From Shinisaurus crocodilurus (Eukaryota; Chordata; Lepidosauria; Squamata; Shinisauridae), in the NCBI GenBank assembly GCA_021292165.1, contig CM037877.1, positions 164,388,742 to 164,452,741 on the forward strand: DNA of 64,000 nt. Reading direction: 5' to 3'. How positions within the stretch are numbered: the first letter of the stretch is position 1; each line of letters begins with the position of its first letter. The notes below the pieces were generated by a model that saw nothing but the letters and a program-made list of their open reading frames with translations, was not told where the DNA came from and searched no databases. Shown piece by piece: positions 63,771 through 64,000 of the stretch. The translations under genes were made by a program, and so were the position numbers.

Positions 63771-64000
63771 CAATGTGCCCGTGGACACCCCTCTCGACAC
63801 CCACCAGGCTCCCTGCCCCTCCTGATTTTTATTTTATTTCTTAAGGTTTTTAATTAAAAAAACAAAAAACTGGGACACTGGCATGCTGCAAAGCAAAGTG
63901 CTGCCCTCTAGCCCCATCTTTCTTTGGTTTCAGAAGATTGGTTTTGTGTTTTGGAGCTCTGACTTCACCTCTGCCTTGCGCTTAGGATTTTGGGCAACTT
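63771..64000 (+). mobile_element. Possible partial hAT-like element, family of 10161
   Basis: 'caatgtgcccgtggacaccc' with an AT-rich run ('ttcttaaggtttttaatt') parallels the 10161-10735 element ('gtgcccatggacgctag', then an oligo-T stretch). It runs off the window, so the end cannot be seen. Confidence 0.3.

Overview
This window reads as noncoding vertebrate chromosome, most likely from a squamate reptile (a lizard). The basis is its mix of interspersed repeats: CR1/L2-type LINE 3' ends, 5'-truncated L1, tRNA-headed SINEs ending in a TATGTTCTTA-type tail, MIR-like SINEs, 5S rRNA-headed SINEs with a CR1-like tail, and many nonautonomous hAT, Harbinger-like, mariner-like and Helitron DNA elements. 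The organism call is inference from repeat style; no gene identifies the species. I found no protein-coding exon, tRNA, rRNA or ncRNA gene I can support. All long open frames lie in GC-rich transposons, simple repeats or decayed LINEs.

Layout. 1-9 kb is dense in DNA elements: GC-rich Harbinger-like copies, small palindromic elements, a GAGTC-rich hAT element at 5239-5920, and an L2-type LINE end near 7.8-8.2 kb. 9-15 kb holds a SINE split by a hAT element and two quiet AT-rich stretches that look like conserved noncoding DNA. 15-23 kb has a second SINE split by a hAT element, further Harbinger-like copies, and a hAT element (20782-21300) inside one of them. 23-24 kb is a GC-rich unclassified block. 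24-30 kb mixes quiet sequence with a LINE 3' end interrupted by a possible LTR. 30-34 kb has a local repeat, a TA-flanked element, a candidate solo LTR and a complete 5S-headed SINE. 36.1-37.4 kb is a three-level nest: hAT, then a TA-flanked element, then L1. 43.06-44.32 kb is a Helitron carrying a G-rich minisatellite. 49-53 kb is quiet and AT-rich. 53.5-54.0 kb is a second L1 insertion. 55-64 kb returns to dense DNA elements, two further 5S-headed SINEs and a Tigger-like element.

How the parts relate. Many insertions can be dated relative to each other because their target site duplications survive: 8 bp for hAT, 3 bp TTA/TAA for Harbinger-like, TA for the mariner-like family, 14-18 bp for L1, and A|T for the Helitron. 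No element seen here is autonomous. The quiet AT-rich blocks between repeats would fit a gene desert or a long intron with regulatory elements, but that needs cross-species alignment.
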